A stretch of 64,000 nt of DNA from Pseudomonas sp. GD04019 (GTDB lineage: Bacteria > Pseudomonadota > Gammaproteobacteria > Pseudomonadales > Pseudomonadaceae), in contig NZ_JAOEEA010000015.1 in NCBI RefSeq assembly GCF_029837695.1, forward strand, positions 1 through 64,000, given 5' to 3'. Under the pieces are notes generated by a model. It searched no databases. It saw only the letters and a list, made by a program, of their open reading frames with translations, and was not told the DNA's origin. The stretch's first letter is position 1. Every line of letters begins with the position of its first letter. The position numbers and the translations under genes are program-made. Below are positions 62,299-64,000 of the stretch, piece by piece.

Positions 62299-63195
62299 AT
62301 GGACAACGCTCGTGATCGTATTACCCAGGAAATTGTTGAGGCCGAGGACCTTAAACTGCTGGCGGCAGTGGATACCTATGGCTACCAATGCCCTGGTTGC
62401 AAAACTCAGGCCTTCCCGCGTTCCTATCGCCCGGAGAACTTGGTTCGGGCTCACTTTCAACTGCGTGACCCTCACGTCTCAGGTTGTGAGGTGGAGGGCG
62501 AAACCAAGGTTATCGCGCAGGGCAAGCGCGGCAGTGTTCAGCAGGAGTTGGAGACCTCGCCAGGTTTATCGCCCGCCCGGCTGCAGCTGATTGAAGACCG
62601 TACAATCGTCGGTCCTGCGCTACCTCACACCGAGTCTCAGACACAGAGCGTCAGGCGGTCGGATGGAGCCACTGGCCTGGTGCGCCGAGAAGGACGACGC
62701 GCAGCGAACAGCATTCGCCCTATCTGCCGTGCTTTTTTGCGCTTCCCCTTCGATAGGCATCTTTCTTTAGCCATCCCGGGTATTGCCCCAGCGACCTATC
62801 AAACCGCCTTCAAGAAACTTAGGTCGAAAGGGTTGGAGCCATGCCCTAATGCACGCATTTTCTATGGGGAACTGGCCTGGACGCCAGCCGCTGAATCGCC
62901 CGAACACTTGACCATTTCACTCAACGCGGGCGAATGGGAAGAGAAAAAACTAACGCCTTACCAGGTGGTCGTCCTCTGGAGCGAGTGGTCAGCGGCTGCC
63001 CGCGGGCGACTGAAAAATGAGCTGGAAATAGCCCGCCAAGAGAACATGAAAGCCAAAAAAGATAAGCAGGCATCCCGCAGTTATCTCTTCTTTGTGGGTG
63101 CCCAGGATGTCAAGAACCCTGCAATTTTCCATGTGCTGGACCATCGACTCATTTGCACCGCACATGACGAGCTGGTGTTCCCAGTGCGCAGCTAG
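62299..63195 (+). CDS. Hypothetical protein with Cys/His cluster
   Basis: 298 residues, not recognised. The N-terminus has YQCPGCKTQAFPRS and AHFQLRDPHVSGC, a possible zinc site. The C-terminal half has SYLFFVGAQDVKNPAIFHVL. No signal peptide. It lies beside the exonuclease and CBASS genes, divergent from the former, and may be a defence accessory. Confidence 0.55.
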   Translation: MDNARDRITQEIVEAEDLKLLAAVDTYGYQCPGCKTQAFPRSYRPENLVRAHFQLRDPHVSGCEVEGETKVIAQGKRGSVQQELETSPGLSPARLQLIEDRTIVGPALPHTESQTQSVRRSDGATGLVRREGRRAANSIRPICRAFLRFPFDRHLSLAIPGIAPATYQTAFKKLRSKGLEPCPNARIFYGELAWTPAAESPEHLTISLNAGEWEEKKLTPYQVVVLWSEWSAAARGRLKNELEIARQENMKAKKDKQASRSYLFFVGAQDVKNPAIFHVLDHRLICTAHDELVFPVRS

Positions 63196-63223
63196 GTGCG
63201 GATCGGGGCCGCGGAAGGCGGTC

Positions 63224-64000
63224 TTATGGCAGTCCCTCGGGCCAGTTTGAGATGTGTTGTAGCGCACTCAGCTGCCCAGGGAACACGCCTGTGCTCTCCA
63301 CATAGCGCAATGCGGATTGGCCATCGCTCCAGCCTACGTACTGCATCAGCGCTTTGAGATCCCAGCCGCTGCGGGTGGCCCAGGTGGCAAACCCGCGGCG
63401 CAGCGAGTGGCTACTGTACAGCTCCGAAGGCAGCCCTGCCGCCTGCAGTACGGCGCGCATGAGTGGGACAACGCTATTTGGGTGCAAACCCTGCTCACCT
63501 AAATGCCCCCAGCGATCAATTCCACGGAATACCGGCCCACGCGCGATGCCCGCCACGCTGATCCAGTCGACGTAAGCTTGTACTGGGCACAGCCTGGCCA
63601 ACGCCGGCGCGCTGAAGGTCTGGCCTTGGTTGTCGCGGTCGCCTTTGCTCCACGGCAGAAACAGTTGCATCCCCTCCCCGGCCCGCACCTGGATGTGCTC
63701 GACTTGCAGGCGGCACAACTCATCACTGCGGAACGCCCGCCAGAAGCCAATCAGGACCAGTGCACGATCGCGGCAACAGCGCAGTAGTCGCGGCCAATCG
63801 TCCTCAGCGCGTGCACGCTCACCGGATCGCTCCAACCAAAGCACGCATTGCTCGAGCTGACGCAGCTGCAAGGGCTCGGCCTGTTTCTCCTGGCGAGGGT
63901 GCAGGGTACGGATCCCCTTGAAGATCTGGCGGACCAGAGGGGTCTTGGTCGGATCCGGAAAGCCCTGACTGACATGCCACTGCGCCAATGCCGCCAGACG
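63224..64000 (-). CDS. Tyrosine-recombinase integrase (partial, runs off the window)
   Basis: About 255 residues visible; the frame is open through 64000, so the N-terminus lies outside. Catalytic residues: Arg in IGFWRAFRSDELCRL, HSLRRGFATWATRSGWD (HxxR), and Tyr in SALRYVESTG, with a GW step in MQYVGWSDGQ. It is the likely integrase of the surrounding island and marks an end of it or of a nested element. Confidence 0.88.
   Translation of the reverse strand, partial: RLAALAQWHVSQGFPDPTKTPLVRQIFKGIRTLHPRQEKQAEPLQLRQLEQCVLWLERSGERARAEDDWPRLLRCCRDRALVLIGFWRAFRSDELCRLQVEHIQVRAGEGMQLFLPWSKGDRDNQGQTFSAPALARLCPVQAYVDWISVAGIARGPVFRGIDRWGHLGEQGLHPNSVVPLMRAVLQAAGLPSELYSSHSLRRGFATWATRSGWDLKALMQYVGWSDGQSALRYVESTGVFPGQLSALQHISNWPEGLP

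Noticed and set aside
1..64000. tRNA or rRNA genes as island attachment sites
   Set aside because: I saw no cloverleaf with a clear T-arm GTTCGAnTC context or any rRNA segment while reading; a tRNA scan would be decisive.

Overview
The window looks like a metal-resistance and defence island of a Pseudomonas or close relative. The clues are a CopRS/PtrA copper regulon, an OprD-family porin, a UmuDC (RulAB-like) operon controlled by a LexA box, a BPSL0761-type island gene, and a tyrosine integrase running off the right edge. All calls rest on reading the sequence and translated proteins; no database search was run.

Layout. (1) 1-3030: repeat-rich DNA, a DUF3302 membrane gene, a sterol-desaturase-like gene and its AraC neighbour. 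(2) 3134-9427: a CusCBA-type copper/silver RND efflux operon. (3) 9503-10794: a DmeR/DmeF-like metal sensor and CDF exporter with a clear RcnR-type operator. (4) 11077-30910: a very large copper block. It holds a cytosolic copper-storage protein (Csp), a DUF305 protein, an OprD porin, and a leftward operon copA - small His/Met protein - copB - cytochrome c - copG. It also holds two PtrA-like small proteins, a bufferin operon (bufABC), a copper chaperone with a CueR-type promoter, a Cu P1B-ATPase, two cupredoxins and copRS. A large RloC/SMC-like AAA ATPase sits in the middle of this block and looks foreign to it. (5) 30980-37633: arsenic genes: arsC-arsR-arsH-gapdh-arsJ leftward, and a second arsR-flavoprotein-MFS set rightward, with no arsB/acr3 visible. 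(6) 37976-40095: small island genes (AbiEi/DUF6088-like, XRE, AbrB, BPSL0761). (7) 40176-54686: a umuDC operon whose umuC is cut after codon 40 by a 12.8-kb insertion (about 41338-54126), with the same 7 bp (ATCGTTG) at both junctions. The insertion carries a mer operon, a second sterol-desaturase/AraC pair, lspA, DUF3703, a deleted cadA relic, cadR, a CDF transporter, a Mu-type transposase relic, an IS3-family element and a truncated tyrosine recombinase. (8) 54779-64000: csrA, an SRAP-like gene, a ParS/Xre-type antitoxin, a possible PD-(D/E)XK protein, a complete four-gene type II CBASS operon (HNH-SAVED effector, CD-NTase, E1/E2 Cap2, JAB Cap3), a convergent DEDDh exonuclease, a hypothetical protein and the edge integrase.

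How the parts fit. Copper is handled in every compartment: Csp, the chaperone and the P-ATPase in the cytoplasm; CopA, CopG, cytochrome c, cupredoxins, bufferin and PtrA-like proteins in the periplasm; CusCBA, CopB and the porin at the envelope. A shared 17-bp motif marks four promoter regions and probably defines the CopR regulon. The most interesting items for follow-up are the CBASS operon and its neighbours, the AAA ATPase at 21548-24151, the insertion into umuC, and the bufferin operon placed inside the copper regulon.
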